From Massilia kyonggiensis (lineage in GTDB: Bacteria > Pseudomonadota > Gammaproteobacteria > Burkholderiales > Burkholderiaceae_D): a DNA stretch of 64,000 bases. Below, piece by piece: positions 1 through 9,035 of the stretch. Under the pieces are notes generated by a model. It was given only the letters and a program-made list of their open reading frames with translations, had not been told where the DNA came from and searched no databases. The stretch covers positions 248,001 to 312,000 of the forward strand of contig NZ_JANUGY010000004.1 in NCBI RefSeq assembly GCF_024756235.1, written 5' to 3'. Position numbers and translations under genes: made by a program. Numbering within the stretch: the first letter of the stretch is position 1; every line of letters starts with the position of its first letter.

Positions 1-1078
1 CGCTCGCGAGGTCCGTCATCGTGGCGCCCAGGACGCGCAACGGGCGAGTCAGGCGGCGCTGCACGGTGACCATCACGATGGCGGCCACGATGGCGCAGAC
101 CAGCGACGCGAACAGCGAATAACCCATCAGCTGGCGTGCGCTGGCCGTCGCGACGGCGTGCGGGAACGACAGTTTCACTGCCCACGGCGCGATGTCCGGA
201 TGCAGGCGCAGCGGCTGCAGCAGGTGCACGATGCCGGCCGCGTCGACGTACTCATAGGTTTCGCCGGCGCGCACGGCCGCCAGGGCCGCCGGCGGCAGGT
301 CGTCGGCCTTCTTGCCGTTCTTGCTCGTATCCGGGTGGCTCGCATACAGGCCGCCGTTCGAGACGAGCGCCAGCCGGCCGCCTTCGACGACCCTGATCTT
401 GCCGAGGATCTCGCCCAGGTGCGTGAGCTGGAAGTCGGCGCTGGCGACGCCCGCGAATGCGCCCTTGACGAAGAACGGCGCCACGAGCGACGACATCATG
501 ATGTCCTTGCCGTTGACGGCATACGCGTATGGCTCCGTGAAGAACACCTTGCGCGTGGCCTTCGGGATGTCGTACCAGTCGTTGGCGCCCGGGGTGGTCG
601 GGAACACGATCGGTTCCACGTGCAGCGTGCCGTCCGGGTTGCGGGTGTAGTACGGCATGTAGCGGCCGGTCGCGTCGTATTCGGGCGCCTTGCCCGCGAA
701 CTCGGCGTCCTTGCCGTCCAGCGCATCCGGTTCGAACGTGACCGCGCCGCCGATCAGGTCGCTGAAGCTGCGCACCATGGCCTGCGTCATGGCGCCGACC
801 TGCGGGCGCGACGGCGCGATATCCGCTTCGCGCAGCGCGCTCATACCGGCGGCCAGATTGGTGACCGCGCCCAGCTTGTTGCCGATCTGCGCCTGCACGG
901 CGGCGGCGGCTTCGCGCGCGGAGGTGCGGGCCTGGTGCATGCTCGCGTCCTCGGCGGTGTCGCTGCTGCGCACCGCGATGACGGCCGACGTGACCGCGAG
1001 GCTCAGCACGACGAGCGTGGTGGCCGTGGCGCAGATCTTCGCCGTCAGCGAGAGAGACGACAGGGGGTTTCGACGCAT
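1..1078 (-). CDS. Methyl-accepting chemotaxis protein, N-terminal part (3' end cut by window edge)
   Basis: Chemoreceptor fragment of about 359 codons. It has a cytoplasmic start (MRRNPLSSLSLTAKI), a first membrane helix at about residues 10-32, a long periplasmic sensor region and a second membrane helix at about 310-330. The last visible residues (RRLTRPLRVLGATMTDLAS) look like the beginning of a HAMP domain. The periplasmic part has dCache_1-type features (TFEPDALDGKDAEF, YYTRNPDGTLHVEPIVF, WYDIPKATRKVFFTEPY). The signalling domain lies beyond the window, so the methyl-accepting identity is inferred from the dCache-TM-HAMP layout. The ATG at 1076-1078 is preceded by a GAGGAAAG ribosome site. 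The gene begins 14 bp after the porin stop on the same strand, so the two are probably cotranscribed. Confidence 0.88.
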   Translation of the reverse strand, partial: MRRNPLSSLSLTAKICATATTLVVLSLAVTSAVIAVRSSDTAEDASMHQARTSAREAAAAVQAQIGNKLGAVTNLAAGMSALREADIAPSRPQVGAMTQAMVRSFSDLIGGAVTFEPDALDGKDAEFAGKAPEYDATGRYMPYYTRNPDGTLHVEPIVFPTTPGANDWYDIPKATRKVFFTEPYAYAVNGKDIMMSSLVAPFFVKGAFAGVASADFQLTHLGEILGKIRVVEGGRLALVSNGGLYASHPDTSKNGKKADDLPPAALAAVRAGETYEYVDAAGIVHLLQPLRLHPDIAPWAVKLSFPHAVATASARQLMGYSLFASLVCAIVAAIVMVTVQRRLTRPLRVLGATMTDLAS

Positions 1079-1092
1079 TGTCTTTCCTCGAT

Positions 1093-1863
1093 TCAGAATT
1101 TGCGGGTCAGCGACAGCACGACGGCGCGGCGCGCGACGTTCGACACGGCCAGCCGGCCGTCGGCGCGCGGCATGCCGGTCGTGTAGCTGTTGTAGACGCC
1201 GGTCGCGCCGATGGCGCGGGTGTAGTTCAGGGCGACGGTCCAGCCGTCTTCGAGCTTGTGGGTCAGGCCGGCCTTCAGGTCGCGCCAGTCCCAGATGCCG
1301 TTGCCACGGCCGGCCACGCGGCCGTCGCCGGCGTGCAGGTTCAGGGTGAGCGATTTGGTGAGCGGCTGGTCGGCGCCGACGTCCAGGTAACCGGTGCCGC
1401 GGGCATTCGTGATGCCGAAGAAATCGCGGCTGAACGTGTAGTTGTAGCGGGCGTACAGCGTCTTCCAGCTGAAGCCGGCGGACAGTTCGCCGTAGTCGAA
1501 CGACGTGTCCGTCGCGCTGATGCGCGCGCCCGGGTATTTGTACCAGTACACCACCGCGGACCAGCCGACGGGGCCTGCGCTGCCGCTGTAGCCGCCGTAC
1601 AGGTCCCATTCGACGGTGCCGCTCTCGATGAATTTGTCGCTGACGTTGATGACGGACGTGCCGGCCGACCAGCCGCTCGGATGCGCGTAGTCGACGCCGG
1701 CCATCGCGGCCGGCCCGCCCCACGTCTGGCGGATGCCGCGCGAGACGTATTGCGAGCTGACGGAGACGGTCGCGCTCAGCGGGGCGTCGGACTCGCCGGC
1801 GTGTGCGAACGGGGCTGTGGCCAGCAGCAGGAAGGTAAACGGGGCAAGGCGCCGGGTAGTCAT
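1093..1863 (-). CDS. TorF family putative outer-membrane porin
   Basis: 256-residue protein with a cleavable signal peptide (cut near AHAGES) followed by an all-beta barrel. The mature start carries the signature of the TorF/TIGR02001 family (SATVSVSSQYVSRGIRQT), and alternating strands rich in Tyr/Trp end in a terminal Phe (LSLTRKF), the classic outer-membrane insertion signal. Family members are small barrels of unknown substrate, common in beta- and gammaproteobacteria. The length is normal for the family. The gene lies immediately upstream of a chemoreceptor gene on the same strand, which suggests that uptake and sensing of one compound may be linked. Confidence 0.9.
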   Translation of the reverse strand: MTTRRLAPFTFLLLATAPFAHAGESDAPLSATVSVSSQYVSRGIRQTWGGPAAMAGVDYAHPSGWSAGTSVINVSDKFIESGTVEWDLYGGYSGSAGPVGWSAVVYWYKYPGARISATDTSFDYGELSAGFSWKTLYARYNYTFSRDFFGITNARGTGYLDVGADQPLTKSLTLNLHAGDGRVAGRGNGIWDWRDLKAGLTHKLEDGWTVALNYTRAIGATGVYNSYTTGMPRADGRLAVSNVARRAVVLSLTRKF

Positions 1864-2102
1864 GGTTTGTGGTTGAATCTCAGTATGTATTGATGCCGTA
1901 CGGAAATTCTAGTGCCGAGCTTGTGGCTTTTGGTTACAAACCGATGAGAAAATTTGCGGGAAACGAGGGAATGAGACGTGCGCGCAACACTCAGATATTT
2001 GTCTGAAAATGAAGTGCACAGGTGTTCGCAAAAATCGCTTAACACCTTGAAAAGATTGGGATTTTGATCGGGGTGGACGGTCCGGCCGCCCACCCCGCCG
2101 GC
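1864..2102. promoter_or_regulatory. AT-rich upstream region of the porin-chemoreceptor pair
   Basis: This 239-bp gap between hppD and the porin gene is visibly more AT-rich than its surroundings. It holds a perfect 7-bp inverted repeat, AGGTGTT at 2020-2026 and AACACCT at 2041-2047, and a small CAGA/TCTG hairpin near 1991-2005. Either could be a regulator site for the minus-strand porin promoter. I see no convincing protein-coding frame here. The exact promoter hexamers cannot be assigned by eye. Confidence 0.4.
2070..2097 (-). terminator. Possible hairpin downstream of hppD
   Basis: CGGGGTGG (2070-2077) pairs perfectly with CCACCCCG (2090-2097), beginning 6 bp after the hppD stop codon. The minus strand continues ATCAAAATCCC, so there is no clean T-run. 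This may be a weak terminator or only an mRNA-stabilising hairpin. Confidence 0.4.
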
Positions 2103-3182
2103 TTATGCCGCGGTCTTCAGCGCGCCGCGGCGCAACTGGTCGCGCTCGATCGATTCGAACAACGCCTTGAAGTTACCTTCGCCGAAGCCTTCGTCGCCCT
2201 TGCGCTGGATGAATTCGAAGAACACGGGACCCAGCTGCGTCTCCGAGAAGATCTGCAGCAGCAGGCGCTGGGTGCCGCCCTCAGTCGTGCCGTCGACCAG
2301 CAATCCGCGCGTCTTCAGCGCCTCGACGTCCTGGCCGTGGCCCGGCAGGCGGGTTTCCAGCATCTCGTAATACGTGGCCGGCGGCGCGGTCATCAGCGGC
2401 ACGCCCGCGGCGCGCAGGCCGTCGACGGTGGCGAAGATGTCGTCGGTCAGCAGCGCGATGTGCTGGATGCCTTCGCCGTTGTACTTGAGCAGGAATTCCT
2501 CGATCTGGCCGCCGCCCGCCTTGCCTTCCTCGTTCAGCGGGATGCGGATCTTGCCGTCCGGCGCCGTCATCGCCTTCGACGTGAGGCCCGTGTACTCGCC
2601 CTTGATGTCGAAGTAGCGGATCTCGCGGAAGTTGAACAGCTTCTCGTAGAAGCCGGCCCAGTACGACATGCGGCCGCGGTAGACGTTGTGCGTGAGGTGG
2701 TCGATGAGCTTCAGGCCGTGACCCACGGGGTGGCGTTCCGTACCCTCGATCCATTCGAAGTCGATGTCGTAGATCGATTTACCGTCCTCGAAACGGTCGA
2801 TCAGGTACAGCGGCGCGCCGCCGATGCCCTTGATGGCGGGCAGGCGCAGCTCCATCGGGCCGGTCGGGATGTCCAGCGGCTGGGCGCCCAGCTCCAGGGC
2901 GCGGGCGTAGGCCTTATGGGCGTTCTGGACGCGGAAGGCCATGCCGCAGGCCGACGGGCCGTGCTCGGCCGCGAAGTAGTAGGCGGCGCTCTTCGGCTCG
3001 TTGTTGACGATGAAGTTGATGTCGCCCTGGCGGTACAGCACGACGTCCTTCGAGCGGTGCACGGCCACTTTGGTAAAGCCCAGCGCTTCGAACACGGGCT
3101 CCAGCACGCCCGGGGTGGGCGACGCGAATTCCACGAATTCGAAGCCCATCAGCCCCATCGGATTGTCAAACAGGTCGGCCAT
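2103..3182 (-). CDS. hppD: 4-hydroxyphenylpyruvate dioxygenase
   Basis: 359-residue Fe(II)-dependent, alpha-keto-acid dioxygenase of the vicinal oxygen chelate fold. It converts 4-hydroxyphenylpyruvate to homogentisate in tyrosine and phenylalanine degradation. The three metal ligands are recognisable: His in [11 protein letters not shown], His in [11 protein letters not shown] and Glu in [19 protein letters not shown], the last being part of the family's C-terminal signature. The length is typical for a bacterial enzyme (about 355-360). It lies 58 bp downstream of a LysR gene on the same strand. hmgA, which encodes the next enzyme, starts divergently from that regulator, so the pathway order is conserved in the gene layout. 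Confidence 0.97.
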   Translation of the reverse strand: MADLFDNPMGLMGFEFVEFASPTPGVLEPVFEALGFTKVAVHRSKDVVLYRQGDINFIVNNEPKSAAYYFAAEHGPSACGMAFRVQNAHKAYARALELGAQPLDIPTGPMELRLPAIKGIGGAPLYLIDRFEDGKSIYDIDFEWIEGTERHPVGHGLKLIDHLTHNVYRGRMSYWAGFYEKLFNFREIRYFDIKGEYTGLTSKAMTAPDGKIRIPLNEEGKAGGGQIEEFLLKYNGEGIQHIALLTDDIFATVDGLRAAGVPLMTAPPATYYEMLETRLPGHGQDVEALKTRGLLVDGTTEGGTQRLLLQIFSETQLGPVFFEFIQRKGDEGFGEGNFKALFESIERDQLRRGALKTAA

Positions 3183-3240
3183 TGTCTATTCCTCTATCGA
3201 TTAGCATTAAAATGTTCGCGCCTGCCGGCGCGTTCGCTTC

Positions 3241-4146
3241 TCATTCCGCGAACACGTCGGCAATCAGTCCCCGCAGCCACTGGATGCCGGGATCGTGGTT
3301 GAAGCGCCGGTGCCAGAATACGTTGGTCTGCAACGTCGGCAAGGCGAGCGGCGGCTCGATCCACTTCAGGCCGAACGGGCTTGCCGCGCTTTCGGCCAGT
3401 TTCTGCGGCACCGTCACCACCAGCTCGCTCGTGCTGACGATGTACGGCACCGCGGTGAAATGCGGCACCCGGAACCGCGCGCCGGCCGTCACCCCGGCCT
3501 TTTCCAGTAATCCATTGATGCGGTCGTAAGGGCTCTGCGCCGCATCGACGATCAGGTGCGGCGCCGCCACGAACCGTTCCAGGTCCACCTTGCCTTTCGC
3601 CAGCGGATGGTCCTTGCGGAACATGCTCACGAACGGCTGGCGGAACAGTGCGCGGTGGTACAGCGCTTCCGACACGTCCTCGAATGCGCCGATGGCCACG
3701 TCCACCCTGCCCGTCTCCATATCGTCCTTCAGGGTCAGCCCGTTCGCCCGGATCGACGCGATCTCCACGTTCGGGGCGACCGTGCGGCAACGCTCGATCA
3801 ACACCGGCATGAAGTACACCTCGCCCACGTCCGTCATCGCCAGGGTGAAGCGGCGCCCGCTCGTGGCCGGGTCGAAGCGGCTGCGCTGCGACAGGGCCAG
3901 TGCCACCTGGGCCATCGCGGCGCCGATCGGCTCGGCCATCTGCTGCGCGAGCGGCGTGGGCTGCATGCCGTACGCCGTACGTACGAACAGCTCGTCGCCG
4001 AACGTGCGCCGCAGCCGGGCCAGCGCGTTGCTCACGGCCGATTGCGTCAGGCCCAGACGCCGCGCGGCGGCCGAGATCTGGCGTTCGCGGTAAACCTCCT
4101 GAAATACCGATAACAGATTCAGGTCGATGCTAGAGGGTTCGATCAT
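3241..4146 (-). CDS. LysR-family transcriptional regulator (probable regulator of hppD/hmgA)
   Basis: 301 residues with the standard LysR layout: an N-terminal winged helix-turn-helix ([36 protein letters not shown]) and a C-terminal periplasmic-binding-like effector domain from about residue 95. It is transcribed away from hmgA across a 111-bp intergenic region and toward hppD. This is the usual arrangement for a LysR protein that controls its divergent neighbour. The likely effector is a pathway intermediate such as homogentisate or 4-hydroxyphenylpyruvate. The target and effector are inferred from position only. Confidence 0.92.
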   Translation of the reverse strand: MIEPSSIDLNLLSVFQEVYRERQISAAARRLGLTQSAVSNALARLRRTFGDELFVRTAYGMQPTPLAQQMAEPIGAAMAQVALALSQRSRFDPATSGRRFTLAMTDVGEVYFMPVLIERCRTVAPNVEIASIRANGLTLKDDMETGRVDVAIGAFEDVSEALYHRALFRQPFVSMFRKDHPLAKGKVDLERFVAAPHLIVDAAQSPYDRINGLLEKAGVTAGARFRVPHFTAVPYIVSTSELVVTVPQKLAESAASPFGLKWIEPPLALPTLQTNVFWHRRFNHDPGIQWLRGLIADVFAE

Positions 4147-4257
4147 GCGCGAGATAGTGTTATTGACGTTCTAAATAGTCTACATTTTTGTATTCATCTC
4201 GTAAAACTCGGCGCACTCCTCTACAGTGTCATAAACACCACGCATCTGGAGAGACCC
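4147..4257. promoter_or_regulatory. Divergent LysR / hmgA promoter region
   Basis: 111-bp, locally AT-rich stretch between two divergent starts, including an AT-rich core at about 4160-4200. It ends in GGAGAG (4248-4253), which positions the TTG start of hmgA at 4258. A LysR binding site is expected here, but I could not fix one T-N11-A motif over others. Confidence 0.5.
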
Positions 4258-5562
4258 TTGACTGCTACGACCGACGGCTACATGTCCGGCTTCGCCAACG
4301 AATTCGCGACGGAAGCCCTGCCCGGCGCCCTGCCCGCGCACCGCAATTCGCCGCAGCGCGTCGCTTATGGCCTGTACGCGGAACAATTGTCAGGTACGGC
4401 CTTCACGGCGCCGCGCAGCCATAACCGCCGCTCGTGGCTGTACCGCATCCGCCCGGCAGCCATGCACGGCACGTTCGAGCCGCTCGGCAACGGCCGCATC
4501 GCCGCGAGCTTCGACGGCATGGCCGCCTCGCCGAACCAGATGCGCTGGAGTCCGCTGCCCATGCCGGACGCGCCCACCGACTTCATCGACGGCCTCGTGA
4601 CGATGGCCGGCAATGGCTCGCCCGCCGCGATGGCCGGCTGCGCGATCCACCTGTACGCCGCGAACCGCGCCATGCGCGGCCGCTATTTCTATTCGGCCGA
4701 CGGCGAGCTGCTGGTCGTGCCGCAGCAGGGGCGCCTGGCCATCGCGACGGAATTCGGCCTCGTCGACGTCGAGCCGCAGGAAATCGCCGTCATCCCGCGC
4801 GGCGTGCGTTTTACCGTCGACCTGCCGGACGGCGAGGCGCGCGGCTATGTCTGCGAAAACTTCGGCGCGCTGCTGCGCCTGCCGGACCTGGGCCCGATCG
4901 GCTCGAACGGCCTCGCCAACCCGCGCGATTTCCTGACGCCCGTCGCCCGCTACGAAGACGTCGAGGGCGATTTCGAACTGGTCGCGAAATTCGGCGGCAA
5001 CCTGTGGCGGGCAAGCATCCGGCATTCGCCGCTGGACGTCGTCGCTTGGCACGGCAACTACGCGCCGTACAAGTACGACCTGCGCCACTTCAACACGATC
5101 GGCTCGATCAGCTACGACCACCCGGACCCGTCGATCTTCCTCGTGCTGCAGGCGCCGTCGGACACCCCCGGCGTCGACACGCTCGACTTCGTGATCTTCC
5201 CGCCCCGCTGGCTGGCCGGCGAGGACACGTTCCGCCCGCCCTGGTTCCACCGCAATGTCGCAAGCGAATTCATGGGCCTCGTGCACGGCGCCTACGACGC
5301 GAAGGCGGACGGCTTCGTCCCCGGCGGCGCGAGCCTGCACAACTGCATGAGCGGCCATGGCCCGGACGCGGCCACGTTCGACAAGGCCAGCAGCGCGGAC
5401 ACGAGCCGGCCGCACAAGGTCACGGATACCATGGCGTTCATGTTCGAGACGCGCAATCCACTGGTGGCGACGGCCTGGGCACTGCAGTCGCCGCAGTTGC
5501 AGGGCAATTACCAGGAATGCTGGGCCGGAATTGCCAAGCATTTCAATCCGGCAAAGCCCTGA
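4258..5562 (+). CDS. hmgA: Homogentisate 1,2-dioxygenase
   Basis: 434-residue non-haem iron ring-cleavage enzyme that turns homogentisate into maleylacetoacetate. Family landmarks run throughout: [19 protein letters not shown] at the N terminus, [20 protein letters not shown], and the iron ligands in PPWFHRN (His), SEFMGL (Glu) and NCMSGHGPD (His). The length matches the family. I chose the TTG start at 4258 because it follows GGAGAG by 4 nt and keeps residues upstream of the conserved SGFANEF. The next ATG (4282) would trim the protein to that motif. The maleylacetoacetate isomerase and fumarylacetoacetase genes needed to finish the pathway are not in this window. Confidence 0.97.
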   Translation: MTATTDGYMSGFANEFATEALPGALPAHRNSPQRVAYGLYAEQLSGTAFTAPRSHNRRSWLYRIRPAAMHGTFEPLGNGRIAASFDGMAASPNQMRWSPLPMPDAPTDFIDGLVTMAGNGSPAAMAGCAIHLYAANRAMRGRYFYSADGELLVVPQQGRLAIATEFGLVDVEPQEIAVIPRGVRFTVDLPDGEARGYVCENFGALLRLPDLGPIGSNGLANPRDFLTPVARYEDVEGDFELVAKFGGNLWRASIRHSPLDVVAWHGNYAPYKYDLRHFNTIGSISYDHPDPSIFLVLQAPSDTPGVDTLDFVIFPPRWLAGEDTFRPPWFHRNVASEFMGLVHGAYDAKADGFVPGGASLHNCMSGHGPDAATFDKASSADTSRPHKVTDTMAFMFETRNPLVATAWALQSPQLQGNYQECWAGIAKHFNPAKP

Positions 5563-5633
5563 CCGGCTTCTGTGCGACTTCACAGGATTCCCTCATGCGA
5601 TCATGAGCCACAACCGGCTCCTATGAGAATCGC

Positions 5634-6938
5634 ATGGTCGACGTCGTCATCATCCTCGCCCTCATCCTGCTCAACGGCGTGTTCTCCATGTCGGAGCTCG
5701 CTGTCGTTTCCGCCAAGCGCCTGCGCCTGGAAAAGATGGCCGACGAAGGCCGGCGCGGCGCCGGCACCGCGCTCGACCTGCACGACGATCCGAGCCGCTT
5801 CCTCTCCACCGTGCAGGTGGGCATCACCCTCATCGGCATCTTCAACGGCGCGTTCGGCGAAGCGTCGCTGACGGCGCGCCTGACGCCGGCGCTCGCGCAC
5901 ATGGGCGTCGCGGACAACTATGCGCGGCCCGTCGCCCTGGCGATCGTCGTGGCCGGCATCACGTTCTTCTCCATCGTCCTGGGCGAACTGGTGCCCAAGC
6001 GCATCGCCATCCTGTATCCGGAAACGATGGCGGCGATGATCGCGCGGCCGCTGCAATTCATGGCGCGCCTCGCGCATCCGTTCGTGCGGCTGCTCGCGAT
6101 GACGACGGACGGCATCATGCGCCTGCTCGGCATGCACCACCACAAGGACGAGACGCCGACCGAGGAAGACGTGACGGGCATGATCAAGGAAAGCACGGAC
6201 GCGGGCGTGTTCGAGAAGGCGGAATACGACATCGCCGCCCGCGCCCTGCGGCTCGACGACTGGCATCTGCGCGCGCTGATGACGCCCCGGGTCGACCTGG
6301 AATACCTCGACCTCGACCAGCCGCTCGAACGGAACCTCGCGCGCATCGCCGAATCGCCGTACAGCCGGTTTCCCGTGTACCGCGGCGACCGCTCGCAGGT
6401 GCTCGGCGTAGTGCGTGCGCGCAACCTGTTCGGCCAGGCGATCCGCACGCAGTCGCTGGCCGGCATCGACATCGAAGCGGCCCTCGAACCGATCCTGTAC
6501 CTGCCGGAATCGAGCAGTGCCATCGACCTGCTCGAGCAACTGAAGCATCACCGCGCGGAACTGGCGATGATCGTGGACGAATACGGCGACATCCAGGGCA
6601 TGATCACCTTGACGGACGTGATGAGCGCACTGGTCGGCGAGGTCACGCCGACGAGCGACCACGGCCAGCCGGACGCCGTCCGGCGCGAGGACGGCAGCTG
6701 GTTCGTCGACGGCGGCATGGTGCTCGACCGCTTCCGCTATCTCACGGGCGCCGACATCGATTTCCCCGACGAGGACAGCGGTGCCTACCATACGCTCGCC
6801 GGCTTCATGCTGTACCAGCTGGCCGTGATCCCGCGCGCGGGCGACAGGCTGGACTGGGAAGGCTGGCGATTCGAAGTCGTCGACATGGACGGCAACCGCA
6901 TCGACCGGTTGCTTGCCGCGCCGCTGGGGCGCACCTGA
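5634..6938 (+). CDS. CNNM/CorC (HlyC) family membrane protein with CBS domains
   Basis: 434 residues. An N-terminal DUF21/CNNM transmembrane domain (about 1-180; VIILALILLNGVFSMSELA, TLIGIFNGAFGEAS, SIVLGELVPKRIAIL) is followed by a CBS pair (about 205-330; LMTPRVDLEYLDLD, MIVDEYGDIQGMITLTD) and a C-terminal CorC_HlyC domain. The family is often annotated as hemolysin. Characterised members move Mg2+ or polyamines or affect ion resistance, so the haemolysin name is historical. No strong ribosome site precedes the ATG. It follows hmgA by 71 bp with no obvious terminator between, but a functional link is unlikely. Confidence 0.92.
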   Translation: MVDVVIILALILLNGVFSMSELAVVSAKRLRLEKMADEGRRGAGTALDLHDDPSRFLSTVQVGITLIGIFNGAFGEASLTARLTPALAHMGVADNYARPVALAIVVAGITFFSIVLGELVPKRIAILYPETMAAMIARPLQFMARLAHPFVRLLAMTTDGIMRLLGMHHHKDETPTEEDVTGMIKESTDAGVFEKAEYDIAARALRLDDWHLRALMTPRVDLEYLDLDQPLERNLARIAESPYSRFPVYRGDRSQVLGVVRARNLFGQAIRTQSLAGIDIEAALEPILYLPESSSAIDLLEQLKHHRAELAMIVDEYGDIQGMITLTDVMSALVGEVTPTSDHGQPDAVRREDGSWFVDGGMVLDRFRYLTGADIDFPDEDSGAYHTLAGFMLYQLAVIPRAGDRLDWEGWRFEVVDMDGNRIDRLLAAPLGRT

Positions 6939-6990
6939 TTCGGGCGGAACCGGCGGCCTGTTTCGCGATCCTATCCACAAGGAGGTATCA

Positions 6991-7755
6991 ATGAAGCTGC
7001 ATACCGTCGCCGGCCTGGCCGGCTGCCTGATCTCTACCGCCGCCATCGCGCAACATCCGCAGCCGGCCGGCGCACCGAAAGCCGGCGACACCCGCGCGCT
7101 CGAAGCGGGCGCAAAACTCTTGCAGGGCAATGCGCCGCTGGCCGGGTTCGACATCTACCTGAACGGTTTTCATCCGATGAAGGACCATCCCGAGATGCAG
7201 GTCGAGGCCCATCACTTCTGCCGCCAGGTCAACGAAGACTTCGCGCAATGCGCCCTGTTCGACGGCAATACGCGCACCGCGAACCTGAACGGCATCGAAT
7301 ACATCATCTCGGAAAAACTGTACGGCCGGGTGCCGCCGGACGAGCGCCAGTACTGGCATCCGCACAACGGCGAGATCCTCAGCGGCCAGCTGGTCGCGCC
7401 CGGCCTGCCCGAGGCGGCCGAGCACGCGCTGATGAAGAAAAAGATGAACAGCTACGGCAAGACCTGGCACGTGTGGAACACGGGCGCGAACGGCAAGCCC
7501 GGCGACGCGCTGCCGCTGGGCGCGCCGATGCTCGCGTGGTCGTTCAACCGCGACGGCGAGCTGCTCCCGAACATGCTGGAGGAACGCGACACGCGCATGA
7601 AGATCCACACGGGAGACAAGCGCAAGTCGCGCGCCGACCTGAAGCCGCTCGCGCATCCGCAGGGCGGCGTCGACACGCTGAAGGGCAAGTACCCGCGCCA
7701 GACGCAGGACATTCCCGGCGCCGTGGACACCCAGCCCCAGCCGCCTGGAAAATAA
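6991..7755 (+). CDS. Secreted DUF1264 (OBAP-type) protein
   Basis: 254-residue protein with a signal peptide (MKLHTVAGLAGCLISTAAIA, cut after AQ or nearby). The DUF1264 core is shared with plant oil-body-associated proteins (FHPMKDHPEMQVEAHHFCRQ, FDGNTRTANLNGIEYIIS, YWHPHNGEILSGQL). The biochemical function of the family is unknown. The ATG at 6991 is selected by a near-perfect AAGGAGGT seven bases upstream, although the frame stays open further 5'. The C-terminal about 40 residues are Gly/Pro/Gln-rich and probably unstructured. The stop codon overlaps the operator of the following ArsR gene. Confidence 0.85.
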   Translation: MKLHTVAGLAGCLISTAAIAQHPQPAGAPKAGDTRALEAGAKLLQGNAPLAGFDIYLNGFHPMKDHPEMQVEAHHFCRQVNEDFAQCALFDGNTRTANLNGIEYIISEKLYGRVPPDERQYWHPHNGEILSGQLVAPGLPEAAEHALMKKKMNSYGKTWHVWNTGANGKPGDALPLGAPMLAWSFNRDGELLPNMLEERDTRMKIHTGDKRKSRADLKPLAHPQGGVDTLKGKYPRQTQDIPGAVDTQPQPPGK

Positions 7756-7788
7756 TCTATTGTTTTATAGATTGTAGTTTTATAGAAT
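7754..7788. promoter_or_regulatory. Candidate BigR-type operator
   Basis: AT-rich patch directly upstream of the arsR-type gene. It contains a perfect inverted repeat, AATCTAT (7754-7760) and ATAGATT (7767-7773), with a 6-bp spacer. It also contains a direct repeat, TTTTATAGATT (7763-7773) and TTTTATAGAAT (7778-7788), offset by 15 bp. Position and composition fit an autoregulatory ArsR/BigR operator covering the operon promoter. It starts inside the DUF1264 stop codon. Confidence 0.65.
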
Positions 7789-7794
7789 GAGCGC

Positions 7795-8121
7795 ATGGAA
7801 CCCGTCACGACCCTCCCCGCGGACGCCATGCGCGCCGCTGCCGCGCAGGCCGGCGGCCTGCTGAAGGCACTCGCCAATCCTGACCGCCTGCTGTTGCTGT
7901 GCCAGCTAACGCAGGGCGAACAGCCCGTGGGCGCACTGGAAGCGGCGCTCGACATCCGCCAGCCCACGCTGTCCCAGCAACTGGCCGTGCTGCGCCAGGA
8001 GGGCCTCGTCGCCACGCGGCGCGACGGCAAACAGATTTTCTACAGCGTGGCGAGCGCGCAAGCGCTGGCCGTGCTGCAGCTGCTGTACCAGCTTTACTGT
8101 CCGAAGGGGGACGTATCATGA
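7795..8121 (+). CDS. bigR: ArsR-family sulfide/persulfide-responsive repressor (BigR/SqrR-like)
   Basis: 108-residue winged-helix repressor ([17 protein letters not shown]; recognition region [20 protein letters not shown]). It has exactly two cysteines, Cys36 and Cys102. A pair separated by 66 residues is the thiol switch of BigR-type sensors (Cys42/Cys108 in the Xylella protein), which form a disulfide or polysulfide bridge in response to reactive sulfur. There is no ArsR metal motif (ELCVCDL). It is the first gene of an operon with two YeeE/YedE proteins and an MBL persulfide-dioxygenase-like enzyme, which agrees with a sulfide-sensing role. Its last codons overlap the next gene (ATGA). 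Confidence 0.85.
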   Translation: MEPVTTLPADAMRAAAAQAGGLLKALANPDRLLLLCQLTQGEQPVGALEAALDIRQPTLSQQLAVLRQEGLVATRRDGKQIFYSVASAQALAVLQLLYQLYCPKGDVS

Positions 8122-8552
8122 CGATCGACTGGCTCCATTTCACCCCGTGGGCGTCGCTTGCGGGCGGCATTCTCATCGGGCTGGCGACGGCCCTGCTCCT
8201 GCTGGCCAATGGCCGCGTCGCCGGCATCAGCGGCATCCTCGGCGGCCTGCTGCGCCCGAGCCGCGGGGATATTGCGTGGCGCGTCACGTTTATTCTCGGC
8301 CTGTTCGTCGCGCCGCTCGTGTGGCTGACGATGGGTGCGATGCCGCCGGCGCAGATCGACCACTCGCCCGCGCTGCTCGCGGCCGGCGGCCTGCTCGTGG
8401 GCGTCGGGACCCGCTTCGGCAACGGCTGCACCAGCGGCCACGGCGTGTGCGGCATCGCGCGCCTGTCGCCCCGCTCCCTGCTGGCCACCGTGTGCTTCCT
8501 GGCGGCCGGCTTCGTCACCGTCTTCATCGTGCGCCACGTGCTCGGGCGCTGA
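8118..8552 (+). CDS. YeeE/YedE family (DUF395) half-transporter, first copy
   Basis: 144-residue membrane protein with about four helices. It carries the family's cysteine motif, [11 protein letters not shown], followed by [12 protein letters not shown]. YeeE/YedE (PmpA/PmpB-like) proteins take up or export small sulfur species such as thiosulfate. The split form has two half-size proteins, encoded here by this gene and the next. The start ATG overlaps the stop of the repressor gene (ATGA at 8118-8121), which implies translational coupling. The frame is open further upstream, but that part is out-of-frame sequence of the repressor gene. Confidence 0.9.
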   Translation: MTIDWLHFTPWASLAGGILIGLATALLLLANGRVAGISGILGGLLRPSRGDIAWRVTFILGLFVAPLVWLTMGAMPPAQIDHSPALLAAGGLLVGVGTRFGNGCTSGHGVCGIARLSPRSLLATVCFLAAGFVTVFIVRHVLGR

Positions 8553-8564
8553 GGAGCCATCATC

Positions 8565-9035
8565 ATGAATCTCGTCACCGCTTTCCTCGCCGGCCTGATG
8601 TTCGGCGGGGGCCTGATCCTGTCCGGCATGAGCAACCCCGCCAAGGTGCTCGCCTTCCTCGACGTGGCGGGGTCCTGGGACCCGTCGCTACTGTTCGTGA
8701 TGCTGGGGGCGATCCTCGTCGCCGCCCTCGCCTTCCGCTTCGCCCGCACACGCGTGCGGCCGCTGTTCGGTAGCCACATCCACGTGCCGGGTGCGGGCCG
8801 CATCGATACGCCGCTCGTCCTGGGCAGCGTCACGTTCGGCATCGGCTGGGGCCTCGTCGGCTATTGTCCCGGGCCGGCGCTGACGGCGCTGGCCGTCGGC
8901 GGACGCTCCACCCTGCTGTTCGTTGCGGCCATGGTGGCCGGCATGGCAATATTCGAAGTGGCCGAGCGTATCCGCGCCGGCAACGAGGCCAATCGCGGCG
9001 GTACCCGCGCCGCGGCCGGCCCTTCGGGAGACTGA
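8565..9035 (+). CDS. YeeE/YedE family (DUF395) half-transporter, second copy
   Basis: 156-residue membrane protein, the partner of the preceding half-transporter. Family landmarks are LAGLMFGGGLILSGMSNPAKV at the N terminus and the cysteine motif GLVGYCPGPAL at about residue 100. The C-terminal about 25 residues are polar and not conserved in type. It starts 12 bp after the previous gene with GAGGAG as ribosome site, and its TGA abuts the ATG of the MBL gene. It probably assembles with the first copy to form a pore for a reduced sulfur compound. Confidence 0.9.
   Translation: MNLVTAFLAGLMFGGGLILSGMSNPAKVLAFLDVAGSWDPSLLFVMLGAILVAALAFRFARTRVRPLFGSHIHVPGAGRIDTPLVLGSVTFGIGWGLVGYCPGPALTALAVGGRSTLLFVAAMVAGMAIFEVAERIRAGNEANRGGTRAAAGPSGD

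Noticed and set aside
1860..2093. 77-codon open frame upstream of the porin gene
   Set aside because: AT-rich intergenic sequence, no ribosome site, no protein-like composition. It overlaps a hairpin and the likely promoter.
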